From Streptomyces pyxinae (GTDB lineage Bacteria; Actinomycetota; Actinomycetes; Streptomycetales; Streptomycetaceae), in contig NZ_JANUGQ010000001.1 in the NCBI RefSeq assembly GCF_024756275.1, positions 1 to 64,000 of the forward strand: a stretch of 64,000 nt of DNA, read 5' to 3'. A model generated the notes under the pieces. The model was given only the letters and a program-made list of their open reading frames with translations. It did no database searches and had not been told where the DNA came from. Position 1 is the stretch's first letter. Every line of letters begins with the position of its first letter. Shown here one piece after another: positions 1-13,458 of this stretch. Position numbers and translations under genes: made by a program.

Positions 1-680
1 CCGACGGCCACCCGGAGGACGCCCCCTACGACCGGGTGCTGGCCACCTGCGCCGTACGGGCGGTGCCGTACGCCTGGATCGAACAGACCGCGCCCAGCGG
101 GATCGTGCTCGCGCCCTGGGAAACCCCCTGGCTTTCCCACGGACTGCTGCGGCTCACCGTCGAGGGCGACGGCACCGCCTCCGGCTGGTTCACCCCGCAC
201 CCCGCCTGTATGCCCCTGCGCGCCCACCGCACCGACCCGCGGATCCTCCGAGATGTCGTACGCGACGAGGACCAGCCGGAGGAGACCACCACCGGCGTCT
301 CGCCCTGCGCGGTCACCGGGGACAACTGGAACGCCCGGTTCGCCATCGGCCTCCAGACCCGCGACATCTCACACACCTGGCAACACGACCCCGGCATCGA
401 CGGCGTGACCTCACGGCTCTGGCTCACCACTACCGATGCCACCTCCCGGGCCGCCATCGACCCCGATCCCGAAAACCCCGAAGGCCCGGAAGACGGGGAG
501 CGGTTCACCATCCACCAGCACGGGCCCCGACGGCTCTGGGACGAGGTGACGGCCGCGCTCACCTGGTGGCACCAGGCCGGATCCCCCGGGCCCGAGCGGT
601 TCGGGATGACCGTGCAGCCGGACGGGACCCATCACGCCTGGCTGGACACCCCCGACCGACCCGTCCCCCGGACCGGCTGA
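1..680 (+). CDS. PCMT-type methyltransferase, 3' part only
   Basis: The reading frame is open from base 3 to the stop at 678-680, so the 5' part lies outside the window. The first visible residues (YDRVLATCAVRAVPYAW, then GIVLAPW) are the last strands of a protein-L-isoaspartate methyltransferase-type Rossmann fold. About 170 residues of a C-terminal extension follow (WLSHGLLRLTV, then PACMPLRAHR). Extensions of this kind are known from Streptomyces methyltransferases linked to ATP-grasp peptide maturation, where the enzyme modifies a small peptide. That link is inferred from the pattern only: no precursor peptide or ATP-grasp gene is visible because upstream DNA is missing. The methyltransferase fold is fairly sure, the substrate is unknown. 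Confidence 0.6.
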   Translation, partial: DGHPEDAPYDRVLATCAVRAVPYAWIEQTAPSGIVLAPWETPWLSHGLLRLTVEGDGTASGWFTPHPACMPLRAHRTDPRILRDVVRDEDQPEETTTGVSPCAVTGDNWNARFAIGLQTRDISHTWQHDPGIDGVTSRLWLTTTDATSRAAIDPDPENPEGPEDGERFTIHQHGPRRLWDEVTAALTWWHQAGSPGPERFGMTVQPDGTHHAWLDTPDRPVPRTG

Positions 681-776
681 CCGCCGGCGGACGACGGGAT
701 CCGGAACCGCCCCGGCCCCCGGCTCCGTGGGAACGGAGACCGGGGGCCGGGCGGGGTGCGGGAGTTGGCCGGAGGG

Positions 777-2288
777 TCAGCCCTCGACGCCGAGGCGGGA
801 CAGGATCAGCTCGCGGACGCGGGCGGCGTCGGCCTGGCCACGGGTGGCCTTCATGACCGCGCCGACCAGGGCGCCGGCGGCGGCGACCTTTCCGCCGCGG
901 ATCTTGTCGGCGATGGCCGCGTTGGCCGCGATGGCCTCGTCCACGGCGGCGCCCAGCGCGCCCTCGTCCGAGACGACCTTCAGACCGCGCTTCTCCACGA
1001 CCTGGTCCGGCTCGCCCTCGCCGGCCAGGACGCCCTCGATGACCTGGCGGGCCAGCTTGTCGTTGAGGTCGCCGGAGGAGACCAGCTCGGTGACCCGGGC
1101 GACCTGGGCCGGGGTGATGGCCAGGGCGTCCAGCGGAGTGCCCGACTCGTTGGCGTGGCGGGCCAGTTCGCCCATCCACCACTTGCGGGCCTGGTCCGCG
1201 GGGGCGCCCGCCTCGGTGGTGGCGACGATCAGATCGACCGCGCCCGCGTTGAGGATGGACTGCATGTCGTGCTCGGAGACACCCCACTCCTCGCGGAGCC
1301 GGTTGCGGCGCACGCGCGGCAGCTCGGGCAGGGTCGCCCGCAGCTCCTCGACCCAGGCGCGGGCCGGGGCGACCGGGACGAGGTCGGGCTCCGGGAAGTA
1401 CCGGTAGTCCTCGGCCTCCTCCTTCACCCGGCCGGAGGTGGTGGAGCCGTCCTCCTCGTGGAAGTGGCGGGTCTCCTGGACGATGGTGCCGCCCCCGCCG
1501 AGGACGGCGGCGTGGCGCTGGATCTCGTACCGCGCGGCCCGCTCGACCGACCGCAGCGAGTTGACGTTCTTCGTCTCGGAGCGGGTGCCGAACTTCTCGG
1601 TGCCGTGCGGGCGCAGCGACAGGTTGACGTCGCAGCGCATCTGGCCCATCTCCATGCGTGCGTCGGAGACGTCCAGGGCCCGGATCAGCTCGCGCAGCTC
1701 GGCCACGTACGCCTTGGCGACCTCGGGCGCGCGGGAACCGGCGCCGGTGATCGGCTTGGTGACGATCTCGATCAGCGGGATGCCGGCCCGGTTGTAGTCG
1801 AGCAGCGAGTGGGAGGCGCCGTGGATGCGGCCGGTGGCACCGCCGACGTGGGTCGACTTGCCGGTGTCCTCCTCCATGTGGGCGCGCTCGATCTCCACCC
1901 GGAAGACCTCGCCGTCCTCCAGTTGGACGTCCAGATAGCCGTTGAAGGCGATCGGCTCGTCGTACTGCGAGGTCTGGAAGTTCTTCGGCATGTCCGGATA
2001 GAAGTAGTTCTTCCGGGCGAAACGGCACCACTCCGCGATCTCGCAGTGCAGCGCCAGGCCGATCTTCACGGCCGACTCGACGGCGGTCGCGTTGACCACC
2101 GGCAGCGAGCCGGGCAGGCCGAGGCAGGTCGGGCAGGTCTGGGAGTTGGCGTCGGCGCCGAGCTCCGTCGAACAGCCGCAGAACATCTTGGTCCGGGTGC
2201 CGAGCTCGACGTGGACCTCCAGGCCCATGACGGGGTCATAGGCGGCGAGGGCGTCCTCGTACGGCACCAGGTCGGTGATGACGGTCAC
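777..2288 (-). CDS. gatB: Aspartyl/glutamyl-tRNA amidotransferase subunit B
   Basis: GatB (503 aa) activates Glu-tRNA(Gln) or Asp-tRNA(Asn) with ATP and transamidates it with ammonia delivered by GatA. The N-terminal GatB signature is present ([20 protein letters not shown]), followed by [13 protein letters not shown] and the C-terminal YqeY-like tail that contacts tRNA. The GTG at 2288 is chosen because a GAGAGGGAAAG Shine-Dalgarno lies just upstream and the first residues ([14 protein letters not shown]) match the family start; the open frame extends 14 codons further up without a better site. It is the last gene of the gatC-gatA-small ORF-gatB operon, 16 bp behind the small ORF. Full length. 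Confidence 0.97.
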   Translation of the reverse strand: MTVITDLVPYEDALAAYDPVMGLEVHVELGTRTKMFCGCSTELGADANSQTCPTCLGLPGSLPVVNATAVESAVKIGLALHCEIAEWCRFARKNYFYPDMPKNFQTSQYDEPIAFNGYLDVQLEDGEVFRVEIERAHMEEDTGKSTHVGGATGRIHGASHSLLDYNRAGIPLIEIVTKPITGAGSRAPEVAKAYVAELRELIRALDVSDARMEMGQMRCDVNLSLRPHGTEKFGTRSETKNVNSLRSVERAARYEIQRHAAVLGGGGTIVQETRHFHEEDGSTTSGRVKEEAEDYRYFPEPDLVPVAPARAWVEELRATLPELPRVRRNRLREEWGVSEHDMQSILNAGAVDLIVATTEAGAPADQARKWWMGELARHANESGTPLDALAITPAQVARVTELVSSGDLNDKLARQVIEGVLAGEGEPDQVVEKRGLKVVSDEGALGAAVDEAIAANAAIADKIRGGKVAAAGALVGAVMKATRGQADAARVRELILSRLGVEG

Positions 2289-2304
2289 GGTGAAACTTTC
2301 CCTC

Positions 2305-2540
2305 TCAGCCGAACAGGACGTCGTCGTCACCGAGGCGCTTCAGCTCCCGCACCAGGATGGCGAGGCCGGTCGCGATGGCGGCGGCGGAGACGGCGGCGTC
2401 CAGCAGCAGCAGCGTGTCGCTGTCGGAGCGGGCCTTGCGGGCCTGCTTGATCACGCTCAGCGCGCCGAACGCGGTGGTGCCGATGGACAGATACGTACCG
2501 GTCCGGGACTTCTTGAAGCCCTTGGCCTTGGTCAGTGCGC

Positions 2541-2544
<4 letters not shown>
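2305..2544 (-). CDS. Small membrane protein within the gat operon
   Basis: 79 aa, starting at a GTG that overlaps the gatA stop by four bases (GTGA), so translation is probably coupled to gatA. Two hydrophobic stretches are visible (around [13 protein letters not shown] and [20 protein letters not shown]), separated by the basic KQARKARS, which suggests a hairpin of two short membrane segments. A gene of this size in this position between gatA and gatB is a regular feature of Streptomyces genomes. No catalytic motif is visible and the function is unknown. The position suggests co-expression with amidotransferase rather than a role in its reaction. Confidence 0.85.
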
Positions 2545-4034
<1,490 letters not shown>

Positions 4035-4038
4035 CGTG

Positions 4039-4335
4039 TCAGTCCTCCCCCAGGATCTGCGGCACCTTGAAACGCTGCTGCTCCTGTGCCGGGGCGCCGG
4101 AGAGCGCCTGCTCGGGGGTGAGCGAGGGACGGACCTCGTCCGCGCGCATGACGTTGGTCAGCGGCAGCGGGTGGGAGGTCGGCGGGACGTCTTGGTCGGC
4201 GACCTCGGAGACGCGGGCGACCGCGCCGATGATGTCGTCGAGCTGTCCGGCGAAGTGGTCGAGCTCTTCCGCCTTCAGCTCCAGACGTGCCAGCCGGGCG
4301 AGGTGAGCGACCTCCTCGCGCGTGATGCCAGGCAT
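4039..4335 (-). CDS. gatC: Aspartyl/glutamyl-tRNA amidotransferase subunit C
   Basis: GatC (98 aa) is the belt-like subunit that wraps and stabilises the GatA-GatB complex. The protein begins [20 protein letters not shown], the hallmark N-terminal helix, and contains the typical [11 protein letters not shown] linker and [15 protein letters not shown] segment. The ATG at 4335 is preceded by CTGAGGATCGCTGC. The open frame reaches 14 codons further upstream, but those residues do not resemble GatC. It is the first gene of the operon, so the operon promoter should lie in the gene-free DNA above 4335. Confidence 0.96.
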   Translation of the reverse strand: MPGITREEVAHLARLARLELKAEELDHFAGQLDDIIGAVARVSEVADQDVPPTSHPLPLTNVMRADEVRPSLTPEQALSGAPAQEQQRFKVPQILGED

Positions 4336-5145
4336 GCAGCGATCCTCAGGGTGGGTGAATGTTGGTTTTGGCCCCAATCCTATGGGGCGCCGCGCACTGC
4401 CCGTGAAACGGTTTGGGGCGGGGCGGCCGACGACCCCCGCCGGGCCCCGGAACGATCCGTCCGCTCATGGGGGCCGGTGCCCCGGTGCCCGGCCCGGCAG
4501 GCGTGCCGAGTCCCCGCCGGTGGCGCCCCGGAGGCCGGACCCGATGAGCCGGTCGTGCCGGAGCGGTGGCCGGTGGTGGGTGTGGGCCGGTGGCGAGTGG
4601 GGGCCGATGGTGGGACGGGTGACCGACGGCGACACACCGGCGGCCGGGGATGCCGGGGGCGGTGCCTCGGAGACCGGGTGCGCTCCCGTGCCGCCGAGGG
4701 CCGGTGGCCGGGAGGCGGCGGGCCCGGGGGATGCTCGCGCCGTACGGCTGCGAGCGGGCGGCCGGTGGCACGGTGGCGGGTGGCACCCCGGTCCGGCTCA
4801 CCCCGGAGGGATGTGGCGCGGTGCGCCTGCGGGAGTGTGCCCCGGTGGTACGCCCGCAGGGCCGTGAGCAGCGCCGTACGCCCCCGCGCCGGCGCACCGG
4901 TCGGACACACCCGCGCGCCCGGGCTGCCGCACCGCACGGAAGCGGGCCCCACACTCCCCCGCCGGGCGACCGGTGGGACGCGGCCCCCTCCGGCCGTACC
5001 CGTCCGGTGACACCCCGCCGACCGGCCGGACGGTCACCCCCGCCGCCTCCGCGCGGCGCTCACCCGGCCCCGACTGGGAAGAGTGTGAGCCGAGGACAGC
5101 ACCCGCCCGGCCCCGCACCCCTATAGCCGGATGCCTCTCGTGGGG

Positions 5146-5164
5146 CCCCGGACGAAGTCTGGGG
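5146..5164. repeat. Intergenic hairpin repeat, copy 1
   Basis: CCCCGGAC, loop GAA, GTCTGGGG: an 8-bp stem with one G-T pair, preceded by GTGG and followed by GGAAC. A near-identical element occurs 96 bp to the right. Hairpins of this type are widely scattered between Streptomyces genes. It lies downstream of the rmdB-like gene stop and may also act as a transcription terminator. Confidence 0.6.
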
Positions 5165-5241
5165 GAACGCGCAGGCCGCCGGGGAACGAGGGGGTCGAGC
5201 ATGGTCGACCGTCGGCACCCGCACAAGGCGCCCCGGTGGGG

Positions 5242-5262
5242 CCCCCGGACGGGGTCTGGGGG
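5242..5262. repeat. Intergenic hairpin repeat, copy 2
   Basis: CCCCCGGAC, loop GGG, GTCTGGGGG: a 9-bp stem with one G-T pair. It is the second copy of the element at 5146-5164, with the flanking GGTGGGG and GGAGAA conserved. It sits 19 bp past the stop of the leftward rmdB-like gene, a good place for a terminator. Confidence 0.6.
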
Positions 5263-5280
5263 AGAAGGAGCCCTACCAAG

Positions 5281-7401
5281 TCACGGCGTGGCCGCCGAAG
5301 AGGCCGGGGGTCCCGTGGGGGACGCCGGGCGGAGTTCGGCGGAGGGGGGGTGCCAGCCGCCCTCGCCGCGGGCGCGGAGCCAGGCGGTGGTCTCGGCGGG
5401 GGGCATGGCGGCGGCGACCAGCCAGCCCTGGACGGCGTCGCAGCCGAGGTCGCGGAGGCGCTCCCAGGTCTCGTCGTCCTCGACGCCCTCGGCCACCACG
5501 AGGAGGCCCAGGGAGTGGGCCAGATCCACGGTGCAGCGAACGATCTCGGCGTCCTCGGTGTCAACCGCCAGACGGGCGACGAAGGAGCGGTCGATCTTCA
5601 GCTCGCTGACCGGGAGGCGGCGGAGGTGGACGAGGGAGGAGTAGCCGGTGCCGAAGTCGTCGAGCGACATCTTCACCCCGTGGGCGGTGAGCCCGGCGAG
5701 GGTGTCGGCGGCGCGCTGGGGGTCCTCCAGCAGGACGTGTTCGGTTATCTCCAGCTGGAGCGCCCCGGCCGGGACGCCGTGGCGGGCGAGGCGGGCGGCG
5801 ACGGAGCCGGCGAAGCCGGGGGTGTGGACGTCCCGGGGTGAGACATTGACGGCGACCGGGACCAGCAGGCCCTGGGCGCGCCAGCGGGCCACCTGGGCGA
5901 GGGCGGTCTCCAGGACGTACTCGGTGAGGTGGGGCATCAGCCCGCTGGACTCCGCGATGGCGATGAACTCGTCGGGCGGGACCTTGCCGCGCTCCGGGTG
6001 CACCCAGCGGACCAGGGCCTCCAGGCCGGCCACCTGGCCGTCGAAGCGGACCTTCGGCTGGTAGTGGAGCTCGACGTCACCGGCGTCCAGGGCGCGGCGC
6101 AGGTCGCCGAGGAGGCCGAGCCGGTCGGGGGTGTTGGAGTCGCGCTTGGACTCGTACACCTCCACGCCCGTGCGGTCCCGCTTCGCCTGGTACATGGCGA
6201 CGTCGGCGCGCTGGAGGAGGCCCTCGGCGTCGAGCGCGTGGTCGGGGAAGACGGCGACACCCGCGCTGGCCTCCAGGACCAGGGTGAGGCCGTCCAGGTC
6301 GAGCGGGGAGGAGAACTCCGCGACCAGGTGGCGGGCGACCCGCTGGGCGCTGGTGGCGGAGTCGGTGGTGGGGAGCAGTACGGCGAACTCGTCGCCGCCG
6401 AGCCGGGCGGCCTCGGCGCCGCGTGGCAGGGCGAGCCGGAGCCGGTCCGCGATCTGGAGGAGTAACCGGTCGCCGGCCAGGTGGCCGAGGGTGTCGTTGA
6501 CCGACCGGAAGCGGTCCAGGTCGATGAGGACCAGCGCCGCGCGGACGCCCTCGCCCTCGGCCTCCTCCAGCGCCGACCAGGTGCGCTCCAGCAGCCACTG
6601 GCGGTTGGGCAACCCGGTCAGCGGGTCGCGGAGCTGCTCCTCGGCGCGGGCGCGGGCGATCCAGAGGGTGGAGTCCAGGGCGATGAGCGGCACCGCGAAG
6701 AGCGGCAGCAGTACCGGCAGGGAGACGGCGACCACGCAGATCAGCGGGGCGATGCCGAGCAGGGCGACGGCGACCAGGCCCTGGCGCAGCAGCGCGGTGC
6801 GGGCGGCGGTGGGCAGCCCGCCGCTCTGCGGGGCCAGGGTGTACCAGAGCAGCAGCCGGGTGACCATCAGATAGGCGCCGGCGGCGAGGGTCACCTCGGG
6901 GACGGCCGTGAAGCCCCAGGCGAGGGGCTGCCAGGGCTGTTCCACCGAGGGCGCGTCCCCGAAGGCGGCGAGGACCAGCGCGGCCCCGCCGATGCCGAGG
7001 ATGTCGGCGGCGCCGTGCAGCAGGCCCTGGCGCCAGCGGTGGCGTCGGGCCATTCCGACGAGGACGACGACGGCGAGGCTGACCAGGCCGGCCGGGACCC
7101 AGCCGTACAGCAGCAGGACGGCGAGGGTGAGGGCGGCGCCGGAGCCGGTGCCGCCCCACCAGCGGTCCCGGCCGAGCGCGACCAGGTGGCCGACGACCAG
7201 GCCGGTGAGGACGGCGAGCGACCAGCCGGGGGCCCCGCCGGGGAAGAGGCCCTGTCCGTTCTGGACGGTGCGGACGAGGCCCGTCGCCAGGACGAGACCG
7301 GCGAGGACGACGACGGCGGCGGGAAGCCGTACGGCCAGACCGGCGCGGACCGCGTGCACACGCGGTCGTGCCGCCGGGGTGGCGCTCTCGGTGGGTTTCA
7401 T
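5281..7401 (-). CDS. rmdB: Membrane GGDEF-EAL cyclic-di-GMP protein, RmdB-like
   Basis: 706 aa. Residues 20-250 are a block of about six to eight hydrophobic membrane segments. A GGDEF domain follows with the intact active-site motif GGDEF at 335-339, then an EAL domain with EALVRW at 461 and DDFGTGYSSL at 581, both needed for phosphodiesterase activity. Position next to ligA and the membrane-GGDEF-EAL order match RmdB of S. coelicolor, a c-di-GMP phosphodiesterase that acts in development; the symbol is assigned on that basis. Codon 313 (+ strand 6463-6465) is TTA, the rare leucine codon read by the bldA tRNA, inside the GGDEF domain. Translation would then depend on bldA. The ATG at 7401 is the first start in frame. 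Confidence 0.88.
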   Translation of the reverse strand: MKPTESATPAARPRVHAVRAGLAVRLPAAVVVLAGLVLATGLVRTVQNGQGLFPGGAPGWSLAVLTGLVVGHLVALGRDRWWGGTGSGAALTLAVLLLYGWVPAGLVSLAVVVLVGMARRHRWRQGLLHGAADILGIGGAALVLAAFGDAPSVEQPWQPLAWGFTAVPEVTLAAGAYLMVTRLLLWYTLAPQSGGLPTAARTALLRQGLVAVALLGIAPLICVVAVSLPVLLPLFAVPLIALDSTLWIARARAEEQLRDPLTGLPNRQWLLERTWSALEEAEGEGVRAALVLIDLDRFRSVNDTLGHLAGDRLLLQIADRLRLALPRGAEAARLGGDEFAVLLPTTDSATSAQRVARHLVAEFSSPLDLDGLTLVLEASAGVAVFPDHALDAEGLLQRADVAMYQAKRDRTGVEVYESKRDSNTPDRLGLLGDLRRALDAGDVELHYQPKVRFDGQVAGLEALVRWVHPERGKVPPDEFIAIAESSGLMPHLTEYVLETALAQVARWRAQGLLVPVAVNVSPRDVHTPGFAGSVAARLARHGVPAGALQLEITEHVLLEDPQRAADTLAGLTAHGVKMSLDDFGTGYSSLVHLRRLPVSELKIDRSFVARLAVDTEDAEIVRCTVDLAHSLGLLVVAEGVEDDETWERLRDLGCDAVQGWLVAAAMPPAETTAWLRARGEGGWHPPSAELRPASPTGPPASSAATP

Positions 7402-7618
7402 TGCGTCCCTCTCACAGCCGGCGGTGCCGATGCCACGCGATGGCCCGTTGTCATGCCACCACGACCGGAATCCACCCCGCAGCCGTGCACGACAGGCGCA
7501 CCTTCCAACAGTAGGCCGCGGATGGCTTCGGCGGGCAGCGCTCTACAGGTCTTGCCCGAATGCGACCGCGCCACCCTTAACCGGCCGGTATGCGCCGTAC
7601 GGGTGACTCTGAACTGCC

Positions 7619-10871
<3,253 letters not shown>

Positions 10872-10875
<4 letters not shown>

Positions 10876-11561
10876 CGTCCGGGCCGGACCGAGAGGTCGG
10901 TGACCTCGGCGTCCCGGGGCAGGTCGATCGCGGTCAGCAGGGCGGTGGCCACCGACTCGGGGTCGATGTGCCGGGTCGCGTCGTACTCCTTGCCCTCCTG
11001 GGCGTGCACCTTCGCCTGCATCGGGCTGGCGGTGCGGCCCGGGTAGACCGTGGTGACCCGCACTCCGTTGCCGTGCTCCTCCTGGCGCAGCGCGTCCGCG
11101 AGCGCCTTCAGACCGTGCTTGGAGGCGGCGTACGCGGCCCACTCGGCGTGCGCGGCGAGCCCGGCGCCCGAGTTGACGAAGACGACATGGCCCTGGGAGG
11201 CGCGCAGCGACGGCAGGAGCAGCCGGGTCAGCTCGGCGGGCGCCAGCAGATTGACGTCCAGCTGGCCGCGCCACGCCTTGGCGGAGAGGTCCCCGACCCG
11301 GCCGAGGTCGACCACGCCGGCGATGTGCAGCAGGGAGTCGAGCCGGTCCGGGAGCTCCTGGTGGGAGAGGGCCCAGGAGAGCCGGTCGGGGGTGCCCAGG
11401 TCGCCCACGAGGGCGCGGGAGCCGGGGTAGGTGGCGGTCAGTTCCTTGGCGCGTCCGGCGTCCCGGGCCATGAGGATCAGGTCGTCGCCGCGCTCGTGCA
11501 GTCGGCGGGCCACGGCCGCGCCAATGCCGGAACCCGCTCCAGTGATCATGTGTGTAGCCAT
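10872..11561 (-). CDS. Short-chain dehydrogenase/reductase (SDR)
   Basis: 229 aa classical SDR. Motifs: nucleotide-binding TGAGSGIG at residues 6-13, the catalytic serine region VFVNSGAG, and YAASKHG with the Tyr and Lys of the active site. The glycine motif TGxxxGIG suggests NADP(H). The ATG at 11561 gives MATHMITGAGSG; an ATG three codons upstream is possible but leaves no room for a ribosome site. It overlaps the MetE-like gene by GTGA and is the likely first gene of an SDR-MetE-like-ligA unit. Substrate unknown. Confidence 0.88.
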
Positions 11562-11630
11562 GCGCCCCATCGTCGCACTGGTCAGGCGCGGTGTCCGAGC
11601 CGGAGGGGCGGGGCGGAGCCGTAGCCCTGG

Positions 11631-11663
11631 TGACACCCCTGTGACACCCCTGCGACACCCCTG
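11631..11663. repeat. 11-bp tandem repeat, 3 copies
   Basis: TGACACCCCTG twice and CGACACCCCTG once, head to tail, followed by GTGAC. The patch lies 70 bp upstream of the SDR start. It could be spaced regulator sites (one helical turn apart) or slippage product. Confidence 0.7.
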
Positions 11664-11776
11664 GTGACGTCCGGCCGGCCGGGCGGGACGCCGCCGCCGT
11701 GGCCGGTCCGGGGGGCCGGTCCAGTGGCGGCCGGGCGCGGGTCGTGGGTCGCCTGCGTGATCCCCGCCTCCGTGAT

Positions 11777-11821
11777 CTCCATGTCCTCGATCTCCGTGTC
11801 CTCGAACTCCATGTCCTCGCG
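11777..11821. repeat. 15-bp tandem repeat, 3 copies
   Basis: CTCCATGTCCTCGAT, CTCCGTGTCCTCGAA and CTCCATGTCCTCGCG in a row, about 60 bp upstream of the DUF427 start. No function is apparent; 15 bp is a multiple of three, but no convincing gene reads through it. Confidence 0.65.
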
Positions 11822-11878
11822 CGTGGCCGATTCCGCGCCCCGGGGAATCGGCGCTCCGGCGGGCTCGTTGGTCCGGGT

Positions 11879-12211
11879 ATGACTCAAGGGCATCGCATCA
11901 CCGTCGAACCGTCCACCGATCATGTACGGGTCGTCCACGACGGCCGTCTGGTCGCGGAGAGCCGGCGTCCGCTGGCGCTGCGCGAGACGGGCTGTCCCGT
12001 CCGGTACTACCTGCCTCCGGAGGACGTCAGCACCGAGCTGCTGACCGCCTCCGACACCCACACCACCTGTCCCTTCAAGGGCGTCGCCGACTACTGGTCG
12101 CTGCCCGGCGCGCGGGACGCGGTCTGGGCGTACCCGGACCCGAAGCCGGGGGTGGCGGAGATCAAGGACCACCTCTGCTTCTACGAGACGGAGGTGGTGT
12201 CCGGGGGCTGA
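11879..12211 (+). CDS. DUF427 domain protein
   Basis: 110 aa. The conserved DUF427 features are clear: RPLALRETGCPVRYYLPPED near the front, then CPFKGVADYWS and the terminal KDHLCFYETEV. DUF427 proteins form a small beta-barrel and have no assigned reaction; the conserved Cys and Trp in the CPFKG..DYW motif are the usual signature. The ATG at 11879 is the first start giving the usual length; the ribosome site is weak. It is a single gene followed directly by a hairpin that contains its stop codon. Confidence 0.85.
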   Translation: MTQGHRITVEPSTDHVRVVHDGRLVAESRRPLALRETGCPVRYYLPPEDVSTELLTASDTHTTCPFKGVADYWSLPGARDAVWAYPDPKPGVAEIKDHLCFYETEVVSGG

Positions 12212-12219
12212 TCCCCCGG
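12201..12219 (+). terminator. Hairpin across the DUF427 stop codon
   Basis: CCGGGGG, loop CTGAT (contains the TGA stop), CCCCCGG: a 7-bp perfect stem. A second, weaker GGGGGCTGACCCCC hairpin follows at about 12244-12258. GC stems without a T run are the usual Streptomyces terminators. Confidence 0.55.
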
Positions 12220-12451
12220 GATGGGGGCTGAGCCTCCTGGGCCGGGGGCTGACCCCCTGAACCGGGGCCGGCCGGCCGCCGCCCGCCTCCGGCCGGCCAC
12301 CGCCCGTCCCGGGGCGCGTACGGCTCCGGGACGGGGGTGGCTCCGGCGGGGCTTCGCCGCACGGCCGCACGGATGGCCGGAAGTGCTCGAACCTTTGCGC
12401 CCCTCCTCACCCGGTCGATGAGTCCCGGGGCCGGCCCGGGTCTGCCCCGGC

Positions 12452-13348
12452 ATGGAGAACCAGAGCGGGACACCGGGCGGGGTCACGGACACGGTCCGGG
12501 GGCGGGTCGCCTCGCGGGACGGCACGCCGATCGCGTACGAGCGGCGCGGGGAGGGGCCGCCGGTGGTGCTGGTCGGCGGGGCGCTCTCCACCGCCCGCAG
12601 CGAGGCGCCGCTGGCCGGGCTGCTGGCGGGCGGCGCGCGCCGGGCCGGTGACGGGGAGCACGGAGAGTACGGGGCGTACGGGGGCCACGGGGAGCGCACC
12701 GGACACCCGGGCTTCCGGGTCTACACGTACGACCGCCGGGGGCGCGGCGCCAGCGGGGACGCGCCCGGGTACGCGGTGGCGCGCGAGGTCGAGGACCTGG
12801 CGGCGGTGCTCGGGGCGGCGGGACCCGGCGCCCATCTGCACGGCGACTCCTCCGGCGGGGCACTCGCCCTGGAGGCGGCGGCGGCCGGGCTGCCGATAGG
12901 GCGGCTCTCGGTGTACGAGCCGCCGTACGGTACGGATCCGGCCGACCGCGCCCCCTTCGCCCGGGTCGCCGGGCGGCTGACCGGGCTGCTGGCGGAGGGC
13001 CGCCGGGAGGAGGCGCTGGCGTTCTTCCTGGGCGCGTCGATGCCGGCGGCCGAGCTGGACCGGTTGCGCAGCTCCCCCGCCTGGCGCGGGCTGACGGCCC
13101 TGGCGCCGACCCTGCGCTACGACCACGAGGTGCTCGGCGAGGGCCTGGTGCCGGGCGGCCGGCTGGGCGCGGTGACGGCGCGGGCGATGGTGGTGGACGG
13201 CGGCTCCAGCCCGGCCTGGCTGCGCACGGCCGCCCGGGCGGTCTCCCGGGCCCTCCCGCGCGGCCGGCACCGCACCCTCACCGGTCAGACCCGCACCCCG
13301 GCGCCCCAGGTGCTGGCGCCGGTGCTGGCGGAGTTCTACCGGGCGTGA
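12452..13348 (+). CDS. Alpha/beta-hydrolase with altered catalytic histidine region
   Basis: 298 aa. The start region RDGTPIAYERRGEGPPVVLVGG and the YTYDRRGRGASG turn are those of small Streptomyces alpha/beta-hydrolases. The nucleophile elbow is GDSSG (Ser133) and the acid is probably the Asp in MVVDGGSSP. Related proteins end with GQTH, whose His completes the triad; here the codon at 13292-13294 is CGC, giving GQTR, so the triad may be incomplete. Between the first strand and YTYDRRG there is a 20-residue low-complexity insert (GDGEHGEYGAYGGHGER) coded by imperfect 9-bp repeats. The ATG at 12452 is the only suitable start. Substrate unknown; the protein may be inactive. Confidence 0.8.
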   Translation: MENQSGTPGGVTDTVRGRVASRDGTPIAYERRGEGPPVVLVGGALSTARSEAPLAGLLAGGARRAGDGEHGEYGAYGGHGERTGHPGFRVYTYDRRGRGASGDAPGYAVAREVEDLAAVLGAAGPGAHLHGDSSGGALALEAAAAGLPIGRLSVYEPPYGTDPADRAPFARVAGRLTGLLAEGRREEALAFFLGASMPAAELDRLRSSPAWRGLTALAPTLRYDHEVLGEGLVPGGRLGAVTARAMVVDGGSSPAWLRTAARAVSRALPRGRHRTLTGQTRTPAPQVLAPVLAEFYRA

Positions 13349-13458
13349 GGCCCGCCGCGTACGCCCCTCGTACGCCCCCGGGCCGCCCCCGCGAGCGCCC
13401 GGGACCGAGCGCCCGGGACCGAACGCCCGGTACGCCCCTCGGGACCGGGGTCTCGCGG

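Larger units (their letters stand above)
4336..5280. other. Long GC-rich gap without a supported gene
   Basis: About 945 bp between gatC and the rmdB-like gene. Open frames exist on both strands, but all are Pro/Arg/Gly-rich translations of random high-GC DNA without ribosome sites or recognisable motifs, so I call none. The first tens of bases (near 4336-4380, including TGTTGGTTTTGGCC) are poorer in GC and probably hold the gat promoter, which would read leftward. The right part carries two copies of a hairpin-forming repeat (5146-5164 and 5242-5262) and a short palindrome around GGTCGAGCATGGTCGACC at about 5192-5209. Confidence 0.6.
11562..11878. other. Divergent intergenic region with two tandem-repeat patches
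   Basis: 317 bp between the leftward SDR and the rightward DUF427 gene, so it should hold both promoters. It contains three 11-bp copies at 11631-11663 and three 15-bp copies at 11777-11821. A 103-codon minus frame (11893 to 11582) reads through both repeat patches and yields an acidic repeat segment (EDMEFEDTEIEDMEI), but it has no ribosome site and overlaps the DUF427 start, so I do not call it a gene. Confidence 0.5.

Noticed and set aside
4380..4954. Overlapping 190- and 202-codon minus frames upstream of gatC
   Set aside because: Both are Pro/Arg/Gly/His-rich, overlap each other in different frames and lack any motif.
11582..11893. A 103-codon minus ORF with acidic repeats (EDMEFEDTEIEDMEI)
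   Set aside because: No ribosome site, it overlaps the DUF427 start and depends on two repeat patches; more likely noncoding.
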